A stretch of DNA of 28,275 nucleotides, from contig CAKROW010000032.1 of assembly GCA_934373235.1 (NCBI GenBank), positions 1 through 28,275 on the forward strand, given 5' to 3'. The notes under the pieces were generated by a model. The model ran no database searches. It worked only from the letters and a program-made list of their open reading frames with translations, and had not been told where the DNA came from. Origin of the DNA: an uncultured Blautia sp. (GTDB lineage: Bacteria > Bacillota > Clostridia > Lachnospirales > Lachnospiraceae). The number at the start of each line of letters is the position of its first letter. Within the stretch, counting starts at the first letter, position 1. Shown here in pieces: positions 16,296 through 24,461 of this stretch. The translations under genes were made by a program, and so were the position numbers.

Positions 16296-17279
16296 ATGCA
16301 GCAGGAATTACTGGACCAGCTCAGAAAGATCACAGAAGAAGAACGTAAGATCCTGGATGGAGAGGCAGAGGTGGACAGGGATCTCTACACATCCGGAAGA
16401 GATTTTACTGTGGACAGCCGTAAGATGCTCAAAGAAGGCAGACTGATCGCTGTGCGCACCCATACCCGTTTTGTATATTTTCCGGCTCACAGACATAATT
16501 TTGTGGAAGTGCTTTACGTGTGTGAAGGATCGCTGACAAACATTATAGATGGCAAAAGGGTTGTGGTAAAAAAAGGGGAGCTTTTGTTCCTCAATCAGTT
16601 TACCAGGCACGAGATCCTGAAAGCAGGCCAGAATGATATTGCCATTAATTTTATGATCCTGCCGGAATTTTTTGACGTAGCCTATTCCATGACAGGCAGT
16701 GATAACATGCTGGCAGATTTTGTGGTAAATGTCCTGCGGCAGGACGAGGAGCGGGGAGAATATCTTCATTTCAAGGTTGCTGAGGTACTGCAGATACAGA
16801 ATCTCCTGGAAAATATCATCTATTCCCTGGTAAACGGGGAAGAGAACCGTGAGCGGATCAATCAGACTACAATGGGACTGATATTTATGTATCTGGTGGA
16901 ATCTGTTCAGTATGTGGAGATGCGCCTGCCTAATCCGTACGAAAATATGATCTCAATGACAACACTGGATTATATTGAGCAGCAGTACAGGACTGCGACG
17001 CTGACAGAACTTTGCAGCCGTCTTCATCTGCCCATGCATGTATTAAGCAAAATGATCAAAAAGACCACCGGTTTTAATTTCAAGGAGCTTTTGCAGAGGA
17101 AACGCCTTAATAAGGCTGTGGAACTGATGTGTGAGACGGACCTTCCCATCAGCGACATTATCGCAGCAGTGGGATATGAGAATAACAGTTATTTCCACAG
17201 AGTGTTCAAGGAACATTACCATATGACTCCAAGAGCCTTCCGGGTGATGAACAGGGAAGAACAGCAGGTAAGGCTGTAA
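16296..17279 (+). CDS. AraC-family transcription regulator with N-terminal cupin
   Basis: DNA-binding regulator of 327 residues. After a charged helical start, an AraC-binding/cupin-like domain (about 50-125) carries AHRHNFVEVLYVCEG at 64-78, which is the ligand-binding pattern of sugar regulators. The C-terminal AraC double helix-turn-helix spans about 220-320 (ATLTELCSRLHLPMHVLSKM, then ISDIIAAVGYENNSYFHRVF). AAGGAGG lies about 12 bases before the ATG, slightly far; an ATG ten bases earlier is in another frame. The gene follows transporter 2 but has a terminator in front, so it is probably transcribed on its own or by read-through. It is likely to act on the neighbouring sugar operons, as a second, intracellular sensor besides the YesM/YesN pair; target not shown. 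Confidence 0.88.
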   Translation: MQQELLDQLRKITEEERKILDGEAEVDRDLYTSGRDFTVDSRKMLKEGRLIAVRTHTRFVYFPAHRHNFVEVLYVCEGSLTNIIDGKRVVVKKGELLFLNQFTRHEILKAGQNDIAINFMILPEFFDVAYSMTGSDNMLADFVVNVLRQDEERGEYLHFKVAEVLQIQNLLENIIYSLVNGEENRERINQTTMGLIFMYLVESVQYVEMRLPNPYENMISMTTLDYIEQQYRTATLTELCSRLHLPMHVLSKMIKKTTGFNFKELLQRKRLNKAVELMCETDLPISDIIAAVGYENNSYFHRVFKEHYHMTPRAFRVMNREEQQVRL

Positions 17280-17281
17280 TA

Positions 17282-17959
17282 TCAGATATCGTGAAACCGT
17301 CCGATCTTATCCTTGATATGCTGCATTTCATTATCCATATCAATGACAGCACGGGCGCAGTTCAAAAGCTCGGCACTTACATCATCGTAGCCGTCCATCT
17401 TCTCAATATCCTGTTTGTAACGAAGCTGATGCTCCAGGGTAGCCCAGAAATCCATGCCGTTGGTACGGATCTGGATCTCTGCGCGCATGGGAGTTTTTCC
17501 CTTTGAGAAGAATACAGGGATCTCCACGATCATGTGATAGCTTCGGTATCCATTGGGTTTGGGATTTTTGATATAATCCTTTACCTGGATAACGGTTATA
17601 TCATCCTGTTTGGCGATAAGATCTGCAATGGTGTAGATATCATCGAGAAAAGCACATACAACCCGGATTCCGGCCACGTCATTCAACTGGTTCTGAATAT
17701 TCTCGGCTGTGAAATCATAGCCTAGTTTTTTTAATTTCTTATAGATGCTTTCCGGCTTTTTGATCCTGGTTTTGATAAAAGAGATAGGATTACGTTTATA
17801 TTCTACAGAGAATTCGTCATTCAGCACTTCCAGCTTTGTGCGTACTTCGCGTACTGTACAGCGGTACATCATCATCAGATCATTAAATTTTGCGGAATTT
17901 TTGATAAAAACCCGGGGATCCGGAGTATCCAGCCAGGTATTCTTATTTTCATTAGCCAT
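17282..17959 (-). CDS. Small alarmone synthetase, (p)ppGpp synthetase (RelQ/YjbM-like)
   Basis: Cytoplasmic enzyme that transfers pyrophosphate from ATP to GTP or GDP to make (p)ppGpp. Only the RelA_SpoT synthetase domain is present (225 aa), with no hydrolase, TGS or ACT domain, as in small alarmone synthetases. Motifs: RIKKPESIYKKL at 65-76, DVAGIRVVC at 94-102, KPNGYRSYH at 134-142, EIQIRT at 161-166 and FWATLEHQLRYK at 171-182. The frame is open up to 18073, but the promoter described separately would start RNA near 18011, so the two upstream ATGs lie outside the transcript and the ATG at 17959 (MANENK) is the start. Its GGGAG is about 17 bases away, unusually far. The stop is 2 bp from the AraC stop (convergent). 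The divergent neighbour is the trp operon. Confidence 0.88.
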   Translation of the reverse strand: MANENKNTWLDTPDPRVFIKNSAKFNDLMMMYRCTVREVRTKLEVLNDEFSVEYKRNPISFIKTRIKKPESIYKKLKKLGYDFTAENIQNQLNDVAGIRVVCAFLDDIYTIADLIAKQDDITVIQVKDYIKNPKPNGYRSYHMIVEIPVFFSKGKTPMRAEIQIRTNGMDFWATLEHQLRYKQDIEKMDGYDDVSAELLNCARAVIDMDNEMQHIKDKIGRFHDI

Positions 17960-18017
17960 AGTATTTACAGATAGAACTCCCTTCGTATGTGATTTTAATA
18001 ACAATTGTACTACTCTA

Positions 18018-18046
18018 ATTATAGAGTAAAATCTGATTTTTTTCAA
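18018..18046 (-). promoter_or_regulatory. Promoter of the alarmone synthetase gene
   Basis: On the minus strand TTGAAA (18046-18041) and a perfect TATAAT (18023-18018) are 17 bp apart. RNA would start near 18011, leaving a leader of about 50 bases before the ATG at 17959. Confidence 0.7.
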
Positions 18047-18054
18047 CTTTTGTA

Positions 18055-18083
18055 TTGACATATTAAAAATCATGTGCTATTTT
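18055..18083 (+). promoter_or_regulatory. Promoter of the trp operon
   Basis: A perfect TTGACA (18055-18060), a 17-bp spacer and TATTTT (18078-18083) carrying the TG extension (TGC before the box). RNA would start near 18090, just before the T-box leader. Its -35 box is only 8 bp from the -35 box of the divergent alarmone synthetase promoter. Confidence 0.7.
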
Positions 18084-18091
18084 ATATAAAA

Positions 18092-18400
18092 AGTTTAATT
18101 GAGTAAACCACTAAACCGTTGAAGCGGAGATAAAGGTCTTCATGCGCGCACAGAGAGTCCGGGAGGGTGAGAGCCGGGTCGAGAAGCAGTTTACCAAATG
18201 GACCGCTGAGGGCACAGGGAAAGGCATCCTGGATGCTGAGTATTCTGTGACGTAGAGGCATACGTCAGTTGCCGGGAATATGAAGGTATTCCGTCAAGTG
18301 CACGGGTCAGACCGTGAATCAGGGTGGCACCGCGGGTGATTTTGAATGTTAACGCTCGTCCCTGGCAGAATTGGATTCTGCCGGAGACGGGCGTTTTTAG
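18092..18400 (+). promoter_or_regulatory. T-box riboswitch (tRNA-Trp) leader of the trp operon
   Basis: Leader RNA that binds uncharged tRNA-Trp and lets transcription continue into trpE when tryptophan is short. Stem I has the distal AGAGAG...GGTGAGAGCCGGG element at 18151-18178. The specifier loop shows AAATGGACC, giving the Trp codon TGG at 18199-18201. The T-box core AGGGTGGCACCGCGGG at 18321-18336 contains the bases that pair with the tRNA acceptor end. A terminator follows; its left arm (CCCTG at about 18360) can pair instead with CAGGG of the T-box to form the antiterminator. The specifier fits the downstream pathway genes exactly. The 18401-18511 stretch up to trpE holds only the trpE ribosome site as a recognisable element. 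Confidence 0.95.
18351..18397 (+). terminator. T-box controlled attenuator terminator
   Basis: AACGCTCGTC pairs with GACGGGCGTT (one G-U pair), with an inner perfect stem GGCAGAAT/ATTCTGCC, followed by TTTTT. It is the default off state of the trp leader and competes with the antiterminator. Confidence 0.92.
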
Positions 18401-18511
18401 CGTGGATAATGAGCTGAAGTCCATGTTTGGGAAAAGGGAAATATTACGACAGCCGGTTTGGTCTCATGCCCTTCCGGCAAAGAAATGATAAAAATTCAGG
18501 AGGGTCTGTAT

Positions 18512-19999
18512 ATGTATCCAACATTAGAGAAACTTAAAAGTATTGCACAGTCAGGCGAATACCGGCGTATCCCCGTATGCAGAGAGCTGTATTCCGACCG
18601 GTATACACCTGTGGAAGTGATGCGGACACTGCGGACTGCCAGCAGACACTGTTATCTTCTGGAAAGTGCCAGCCAGACAGAAGTGTGGGGCCGATATTCC
18701 TTTCTGGGATATGAGCCATCTATGGAGATCACCTGTACAGACGGAACTCTTCGGATACGAAAGATCCATGAGGACGGAACAGAGGAAAAAACCGTACAGC
18801 AGGTAAAGCATCCGGGAGATGCTATCCGCCAGATCCTGAAAGAGTACAAAAGCCCGGTGCTGGAAAATATGCCAACATTCACCGGCGGTCTGGTAGGATA
18901 TTTCTCCTACGATTATATCAAATACAGCGAGCCGAAGCTGAACCTTACCGATGAGACAGTACAGGATTTCCGGGATATGGACCTGATGCTTTTTGACCAG
19001 GTGATCGCATTTGATCATTACAGACAGAAAGTGCTTCTGATCACCGGTGTGATGACGGATGACCTGGAAAATTCCTGCCGGAAAGCCGAAGCGAAGTTAA
19101 AAGAAATGGCAGATCTGATACGGAACGGAAAACAGGACGAGTTCCCGTCCCTGAAACTGAAATCTTCCATTGAGCCACAGTTCCCCAGAGAAAAATACTG
19201 TGAGATGGTTGAGACAGCGAAACATTATATCCATGAAGGTGATATTTTTCAGGTGGTTCTCTCAAACCCCATGAGAGCAAAAGCCGAAGGAAGCCTGTTT
19301 GATACTTACCGTGTTCTCAGAGCTACCAATCCTTCCCCATATATGTTTTATTTTTCCAGCGATGATATTGAGATCGCAGGAGCTTCCCCGGAAACACTGG
19401 CCAGGCTTACAGGAAAGGAATTAAGTACCTTCCCGTTAGCCGGAACCAGACCAAGAGGCAGGACAAAAGAAGAAGATCTGGAACTGGAAAAAGGACTTCT
19501 TGCCGATGAAAAAGAGCGTGCGGAACACAACATGCTGGTGGATCTTGGAAGAAATGATATCGGAAAGATCAGTAAGATCGGCACGGTGAATGTAGAAAAA
19601 TATATGTGCATCGAGCGTTTTTCCCATGTTATGCATATCGGTTCCACAGTTACCGGACAGATCCGGGATGACAAAGATGCGGTGGATGCAGTAGATGCCA
19701 TCCTTCCGGCAGGAACCCTTTCCGGAGCACCGAAGTTCCGTGCCTGCCAGATCATCCAGGAACTGGAACAGAGCAAACGAGGTATTTACGGCGGCGCCAT
19801 CGGATATCTGGATTTCGCCGGAAACCTGGATACCTGTATTGCGATCCGTCTGGTTTATAAAAAGAACGGCGAGATCTGTATCCGGTCCGGAGCCGGAATC
19901 GTGGCAGACAGTGTTCCGGAAAACGAATTCCAGGAATGCTGCAACAAAGCAAGAGCCGTTGTACAGGCAATCGAAACTGCACAGGAGGGACTGGAATGA
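18512..19999 (+). CDS. trpE: Anthranilate synthase component I
   Basis: Converts chorismate to anthranilate with ammonia supplied by TrpG; first step of tryptophan synthesis. I place the start at ATG 18512 (MYPTLEKL, 495 aa), because AGGAGGG lies seven bases ahead; the frame stays open 18 codons further upstream without a ribosome site. The LLES motif at residues 49-52, the tryptophan feedback site in this family, is present, so allosteric inhibition is likely on top of T-box control. The chorismate-binding domain shows IAGASPETL, PLAGTRPRG, LVDLGRNDIG, GTLSGAPK and GAIGYLDFAGN. The last bases overlap trpG (ATGA), as usual for a complex with fixed stoichiometry. Confidence 0.96.
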   Translation: MYPTLEKLKSIAQSGEYRRIPVCRELYSDRYTPVEVMRTLRTASRHCYLLESASQTEVWGRYSFLGYEPSMEITCTDGTLRIRKIHEDGTEEKTVQQVKHPGDAIRQILKEYKSPVLENMPTFTGGLVGYFSYDYIKYSEPKLNLTDETVQDFRDMDLMLFDQVIAFDHYRQKVLLITGVMTDDLENSCRKAEAKLKEMADLIRNGKQDEFPSLKLKSSIEPQFPREKYCEMVETAKHYIHEGDIFQVVLSNPMRAKAEGSLFDTYRVLRATNPSPYMFYFSSDDIEIAGASPETLARLTGKELSTFPLAGTRPRGRTKEEDLELEKGLLADEKERAEHNMLVDLGRNDIGKISKIGTVNVEKYMCIERFSHVMHIGSTVTGQIRDDKDAVDAVDAILPAGTLSGAPKFRACQIIQELEQSKRGIYGGAIGYLDFAGNLDTCIAIRLVYKKNGEICIRSGAGIVADSVPENEFQECCNKARAVVQAIETAQEGLE

Positions 20000-20610
20000 T
20001 AGTACTGATCGATAATTATGATAGCTTTTCCTATAATGTTTACCAGTTGATCGGTTCAGTGGAACCGGATATCAGGGTAGTTCGAAATGATGAAGTGACC
20101 ATCGAAGAACTGGAGGCAATGAATCCGGAAGCGCTGATTCTTTCCCCAGGCCCGGGAAGACCGGAGGATGCAGGGATCTGCATTAAATCCATAAAATATT
20201 TCAAAGATAAACTGCCAATCCTTGGCATCTGCCTTGGCCATCAGGCAATCTGTGAAGCATTGGGAGGAACAGTTTCCTATGCAAAAGAGCTGATGCACGG
20301 AAAACAGAAAGAAATCCATAAGGTTGGTGAGAGTCAGATGTTTGAGGGTTTGCCGGAAACTTTCCCGGCAGCCAGATATCACTCACTGGCAGCACTTCGG
20401 GATACGTTACCGGAAGAGCTGGTTGTCACCGCAGAGTCTGAGGACGGAGAGGTAATGGCACTGGAACATAAAAAATACCCGGTTTTCGGATTACAGTTCC
20501 ATCCGGAATCAGTTATGACACCAGATGGAAAAATGATGATCGAAAACTTTATGAAAGTTGTAAGGAAAAAGAAAAATCAAACAGAAGCTGTCCCGGGTAA
20601 TGGACAGTAA
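19996..20610 (+). CDS. trpG: Anthranilate synthase component II (glutamine amidotransferase)
   Basis: Class I glutamine amidotransferase (204 aa) that releases ammonia for TrpE. The catalytic triad is visible: C79 in GICLGHQ, H169 and E171 in FHPESV; the oxyanion motif PGPGRPEDAG is at 51-60. The start is the ATG at 19996, overlapping the trpE stop by four bases, with AGGAGG in the trpE end; the open frame starting at 19936 is only a read-through of trpE sequence. It is a stand-alone subunit, not fused to trpD. It may also serve aminodeoxychorismate synthase if no pabA exists elsewhere; not testable here. Confidence 0.95.
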   Translation: MIVLIDNYDSFSYNVYQLIGSVEPDIRVVRNDEVTIEELEAMNPEALILSPGPGRPEDAGICIKSIKYFKDKLPILGICLGHQAICEALGGTVSYAKELMHGKQKEIHKVGESQMFEGLPETFPAARYHSLAALRDTLPEELVVTAESEDGEVMALEHKKYPVFGLQFHPESVMTPDGKMMIENFMKVVRKKKNQTEAVPGNGQ

Positions 20611-20676
20611 AGAAATCATAAGACAGAGAATGGTAATCCATGATCAACAGAGTTGTCACAGACAGGAGGAATCACA

Positions 20677-21696
20677 ATGATCAAAGAAGCAATCATCAAA
20701 CTTTCAAAAAAAGAAAACCTTACATATGACGAAGCAGAAGCCGTAATGAATGAGATCATGGACGGAGCGGCAACACCGGTACAGATGTCATCCTACCTTA
20801 CCGCACTTTCCATGAAAGGAGAAACCATCGATGAGATCACAGCATCCGCAGCAGGCATGCGTGCACATTGCATCAAGCTTCTCCATGACATGGATGTTCT
20901 GGAAATCGTAGGAACCGGTGGTGACGGAGCAAACTCCTTCAACATTTCCACAACTTCTTCCCTTGTGATCGCGGCAGGCGGCGTTCCGGTTGCAAAACAC
21001 GGAAACCGTGCAGCATCATCCAAAAGCGGAGCCGCAGATGTTCTGGAAGCCCTTGGCGTAAAGATCACAATTTCGCCGGAAAAAAGTGCCGAGATCCTGA
21101 AAAAGATCAATATCTGTTTCCTGTTCGCACAGAATTATCACATTGCAATGAAATATGTGGCACCGATCCGAAAAGAGCTGGGAATCCGAACAGTATTTAA
21201 TATCCTTGGACCATTAAGCAATCCGGCAGGTGCAAACATGGAGCTGATGGGAGTGTATGATCAGGCACTGGTAGAGCCTCTGGCACAGGTTATGATGAAA
21301 CTGGGAGTTGAGCGTGGAATGGTTGTTTTCGGACAGGACAAGCTGGATGAGATTTCCATGAGCTCAGCAACATCTGTATGTGAGATCAAAGACGGAACAC
21401 TTAAATCCTTTGAGATCACTCCGGAACAGTTCGGATATACACGCTGCGATAAAGAAGCACTGGTTGGAGGCACTCCTGCAGAAAATGCCCAGATTACAAA
21501 AGCCATTGTAAACGGAACCGAAAAAGGACCGAAACGCCAGGCTGTATGCCTGAACGCAGGTGCGGCACTTTATATTGCAGGAAAAGCTGAGACCATAGAA
21601 GCCGGCGTGAAGCTGGCAGAAAATCTGATCGACAGTGGTGCAGCAGCAGCCAAGCTTGAGGAATTTATCAGATTGAGTAATGAAATATCTGACTGA
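20677..21696 (+). CDS. trpD: Anthranilate phosphoribosyltransferase
   Basis: Joins anthranilate to PRPP, second step of the pathway (339 aa). The glycine-rich PRPP loop GTGGDGANSFNIST is at residues 79-92, with KHGNRAASSKSGAAD after it and FNILGPLSNPA in the second half, all typical of TrpD. The ATG at 20677 (MIKEAI) has AGGAGGA six bases ahead, better than the ATG at 20653. It follows trpG after 66 bp. Confidence 0.95.
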   Translation: MIKEAIIKLSKKENLTYDEAEAVMNEIMDGAATPVQMSSYLTALSMKGETIDEITASAAGMRAHCIKLLHDMDVLEIVGTGGDGANSFNISTTSSLVIAAGGVPVAKHGNRAASSKSGAADVLEALGVKITISPEKSAEILKKINICFLFAQNYHIAMKYVAPIRKELGIRTVFNILGPLSNPAGANMELMGVYDQALVEPLAQVMMKLGVERGMVVFGQDKLDEISMSSATSVCEIKDGTLKSFEITPEQFGYTRCDKEALVGGTPAENAQITKAIVNGTEKGPKRQAVCLNAGAALYIAGKAETIEAGVKLAENLIDSGAAAAKLEEFIRLSNEISD

Positions 21697-21739
21697 TACC
21701 ACTCAATGAGAGTTGAAATATCGAGGAGACAAAGAAAGA

Positions 21740-22534
21740 ATGAGTGAAAAAAACATTCTGGAAGAAATCGCAGAAAAGACAGGAGAACGTATCCGGAAGG
21801 AAAAACTTCAGCTTCCTCTGGAACAACTGAGAACTCTGGCAGAAAAAGCACCACAGCAGCCGTCTTTTCTGGAGGCCCTGAAAAAACCGGGCATGTCCTA
21901 TATCTGCGAAGTAAAAAAAGCATCCCCTTCCAGGGGACTGATCGCACCGGATTTTCCGTATCTGGAGATCGCAAAGGAATATGAGGCAGCAGGGGCATCT
22001 GCGATCTCCTGCCTTACAGAGCCTTTTTATTTCATGGGAAGCGACACTTATCTCCGTGAGATCACGGAAACAGTGGATATCCCGGTCCTCCGGAAGGACT
22101 TCACAGTGGATAAGTACATGATCTATCAGGCAAAGGTATTAGGCGCATCGGCAGTGCTTCTGATCTGCGCTATCTTAAATGACAGGGAACTCCTGGAATA
22201 CCGGGAGCTGGCAGAAACGCTGGGAATGGATGCGCTGGTGGAAGCCCACGACGAGGAAGAGGTGGCAAGGGCACTGAAAGCCGGTGCAAAGATCGTCGGT
22301 GTTAATAACCGGGATCTGAAAACCTTTAAAGTCGATATGAACAACAGCATCCGTCTCAGAAATCTGGCACCGGACAATGTGGTATTTGTTTCCGAGAGCG
22401 GAATCAAAAACGCCGGAGACATTGCTATTCTGGAAAGAAACCGGGTAGGTGCAGTCCTGATCGGTGAGACCCTGATGCGAAGCCCGGATAAAAAAGCAGC
22501 ATTGGAAGCCCTGAACGGCGGAGCACTTGTGTGA
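21740..22534 (+). CDS. trpC: Indole-3-glycerol phosphate synthase
   Basis: Closes the indole ring from CdRP with loss of CO2 and water (264 aa, TIM barrel). Family blocks: CEVKKASPSRG at 56-66 with the catalytic Glu and Lys, VLRKDFTVD, LVEAHDEEE, VNNRDLKTF and VSESGI, then a phosphate site GAVLIGETLM. The ATG at 21740 is preceded by GAGGAG with 11 bases between; a TTG at 21713 in the same frame lies ahead of that site and is unlikely. It is not fused to trpF, unlike the enterobacterial enzyme. Confidence 0.95.
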   Translation: MSEKNILEEIAEKTGERIRKEKLQLPLEQLRTLAEKAPQQPSFLEALKKPGMSYICEVKKASPSRGLIAPDFPYLEIAKEYEAAGASAISCLTEPFYFMGSDTYLREITETVDIPVLRKDFTVDKYMIYQAKVLGASAVLLICAILNDRELLEYRELAETLGMDALVEAHDEEEVARALKAGAKIVGVNNRDLKTFKVDMNNSIRLRNLAPDNVVFVSESGIKNAGDIAILERNRVGAVLIGETLMRSPDKKAALEALNGGALV

Positions 22535-22624
22535 ACGCAGAGCCGAGGGATAAAATTCAAAAAAATACGAGAAATCTGACCGGCGGCGGATCATAACCAG
22601 GCGGGAGAACGCAGAGCCGGTCAG
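22533..22624 (+). repeat. Structured trpC-trpF spacer: direct repeat and hairpin
   Basis: The 13-base sequence GAACGCAGAGCCG occurs twice, at 22533-22545 and 22607-22619. In addition CTGACCGG (22576-22583) is complementary to CCGGTCAG (22617-22624). The right arm of this hairpin touches the AGGAAAGG that could serve as the trpF ribosome site. No T run follows, so it is not an ordinary terminator. This is the only long spacer (111 bp) in the operon. Confidence 0.6.
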
Positions 22625-22645
22625 GAAAGGCAGGATTGATGGTAA

Positions 22646-23275
22646 ATGAGCAGACATAAGACCAGGATCAAGATCTGCGGCCTGACCCGCCCGGAGGATA
22701 TCCAGGCAGTTAACGAAGCAAAACCGGACTTTGCAGGATTCATTGTGGAATTTCCAAAAAGCAGAAGAAATGTCACCGTGGATCAGCTTAAGGCTCTCCG
22801 GGGAAAACTGGATGAGAGCATTTTGCCGGTAGGCGTATTCGTCAATGCACCGGTGGAGCTTCCCGCACAGCTTTTAAATGAAGGAACTATTGCCCTGGCA
22901 CAGCTTCACGGACAGGAAGACGAAGCGTATATCAGAAAGCTTAAGACTATGACAGACCAGCTTCTGATAAAGGCTTTTTCCGTAAAAACAGAAGGGGATG
23001 TAAAAAAAGCAATCCGCTCAGAAGCAGATTATATTCTTCTGGATCAGGGAGCCGGGGGCACCGGTGAGACCTTTGACTGGAGTCTGGTACCTGCCATAAA
23101 ACGTCCCTGGTTTCTGGCCGGTGGCCTGGGGTGTGACAATCTGGAGACAGCCATCAAAAGGCTTCATCCCTGGGCAGCAGACTTAAGCAGCAGCGTAGAA
23201 ACCGATGGTCACAAGGACCCGGATAAAATATTGGAAGCGGTACAGACCGTGAGGAACATAAAGGAGGATTTTTAA
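22646..23275 (+). CDS. trpF: Phosphoribosylanthranilate isomerase
   Basis: Amadori rearrangement of PRA to CdRP (209 aa, TIM barrel). The catalytic cysteine C11 in KICGLT and aspartate D133 in LLDQGAGGTG are in place, with the phosphate-binding FLAGGL near residue 156 and DLSSSVE near the end. The ATG at 22646 is read; one seven bases upstream is in a different frame. The ribosome site (AGGAAAGG at about 22622) is weaker than those of its neighbours and lies next to a hairpin arm, which may lower its translation. The order C-F is the metabolic reverse but usual in trp operons. Confidence 0.94.
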   Translation: MSRHKTRIKICGLTRPEDIQAVNEAKPDFAGFIVEFPKSRRNVTVDQLKALRGKLDESILPVGVFVNAPVELPAQLLNEGTIALAQLHGQEDEAYIRKLKTMTDQLLIKAFSVKTEGDVKKAIRSEADYILLDQGAGGTGETFDWSLVPAIKRPWFLAGGLGCDNLETAIKRLHPWAADLSSSVETDGHKDPDKILEAVQTVRNIKEDF

Positions 23276-23276
23276 C

Positions 23277-24461
23277 ATGTCAAAAGGAAGATTCGGCATC
23301 CATGGCGGACAGTACATCCCTGAAACACTGATGAACGCCGTTCTGGAGCTTGAGGAAGCATACAACCATTATAAGAATGACCCGGAGTTCAACCGTGAAC
23401 TCACAGAGCTTCTCAATGAATACGCAGGAAGACCTTCCCGCCTTTACTATGCGGCACACATGACAGAGAATCTGGGCGGCGCCAAAATCTATCTGAAACG
23501 TGAGGATCTGAACCATACAGGTGCACATAAGATCAACAACGTATTAGGTCAGGTGCTTCTGGCAAAAAAAATGGGCAAGACCCGTGTGATCGCTGAGACC
23601 GGCGCAGGTCAGCATGGTGTGGCAACAGCAACGGCAGCAGCGCTGATGGGCATGGAGTGCGAGGTATTCATGGGAAAAGAAGACACCGAGCGTCAGGCCC
23701 TGAATGTATACAAAATGCGTCTCCTTGGCGCAAAAGTCCATGCAGTCACAAGCGGAACCGCAACCTTAAAAGACGCTGTTTCCGAGACCATGCGTGAGTG
23801 GACAAACCGTATCGCAGATACCCACTATGTACTGGGATCTGTTATGGGACCACATCCGTTCCCGACTATAGTCCGTGATTTTCAGGCTGTGATCTCCAAA
23901 GAGATCAAGGAGCAGATACTGGAAAGAGAGGGCAGACTTCCGGACGTTGTCCTGGCCTGCGTAGGCGGCGGTTCCAATGCCATCGGAACCTTCTACAATT
24001 TCATTGAGGACAAAGATGTTCGTCTCATCGGCTGTGAGGCAGCAGGCCGTGGTGTCAATACCGCAGAAACAGCAGCAACTATCGCAACCGGTCGTCTGGG
24101 AATCTTCCACGGCATGAAATCCTATTTCTGCCAGGATGAATACGGACAGATCGCACCGGTATACTCCATCTCCGCAGGTCTGGATTACCCGGGTGTAGGA
24201 CCGGAGCATGCACATCTTTATGACATCGGAAGAGCAGAATATGTGCCGGTAACCGATGATGAGGCAGTAGATGCATTTGAGTATCTTTCCAGAACAGAAG
24301 GAATCATCCCTGCGATCGAAAGTGCTCATGCAGTAGCCTATGCAAAAAAGATCGCACCGACACTTGGAAAAGACAAGATCATGGTAGTTACCATTTCAGG
24401 ACGTGGAGATAAGGACTGTGCGGCAATCGCCCGCTACAGAGGGGAGGATATTCATGAGTAG
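23277..24461 (+). CDS. trpB: Tryptophan synthase beta subunit
   Basis: PLP enzyme that joins indole to L-serine, giving tryptophan (394 aa, TrpB1 type). The PLP lysine is K85 in HTGAHKINN; the phosphate cup GGGSNAIG is at about 228-235; the residues GQHGVATATAAALMG and GRGDKDCAA are as in the family. AAGGAGG ends nine bases before the ATG, inside the end of trpF, and only one base separates the genes. It forms the alpha2beta2 complex with TrpA, whose gene overlaps the trpB end. Confidence 0.97.
   Translation: MSKGRFGIHGGQYIPETLMNAVLELEEAYNHYKNDPEFNRELTELLNEYAGRPSRLYYAAHMTENLGGAKIYLKREDLNHTGAHKINNVLGQVLLAKKMGKTRVIAETGAGQHGVATATAAALMGMECEVFMGKEDTERQALNVYKMRLLGAKVHAVTSGTATLKDAVSETMREWTNRIADTHYVLGSVMGPHPFPTIVRDFQAVISKEIKEQILEREGRLPDVVLACVGGGSNAIGTFYNFIEDKDVRLIGCEAAGRGVNTAETAATIATGRLGIFHGMKSYFCQDEYGQIAPVYSISAGLDYPGVGPEHAHLYDIGRAEYVPVTDDEAVDAFEYLSRTEGIIPAIESAHAVAYAKKIAPTLGKDKIMVVTISGRGDKDCAAIARYRGEDIHE

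Noticed and set aside
17960..18073. Longer alarmone synthetase starting at 18073 or 18061
   Set aside because: Both ATGs lie upstream of the predicted RNA start from the TTGAAA/TATAAT promoter, and the synthetase family sequence begins after MANENK.
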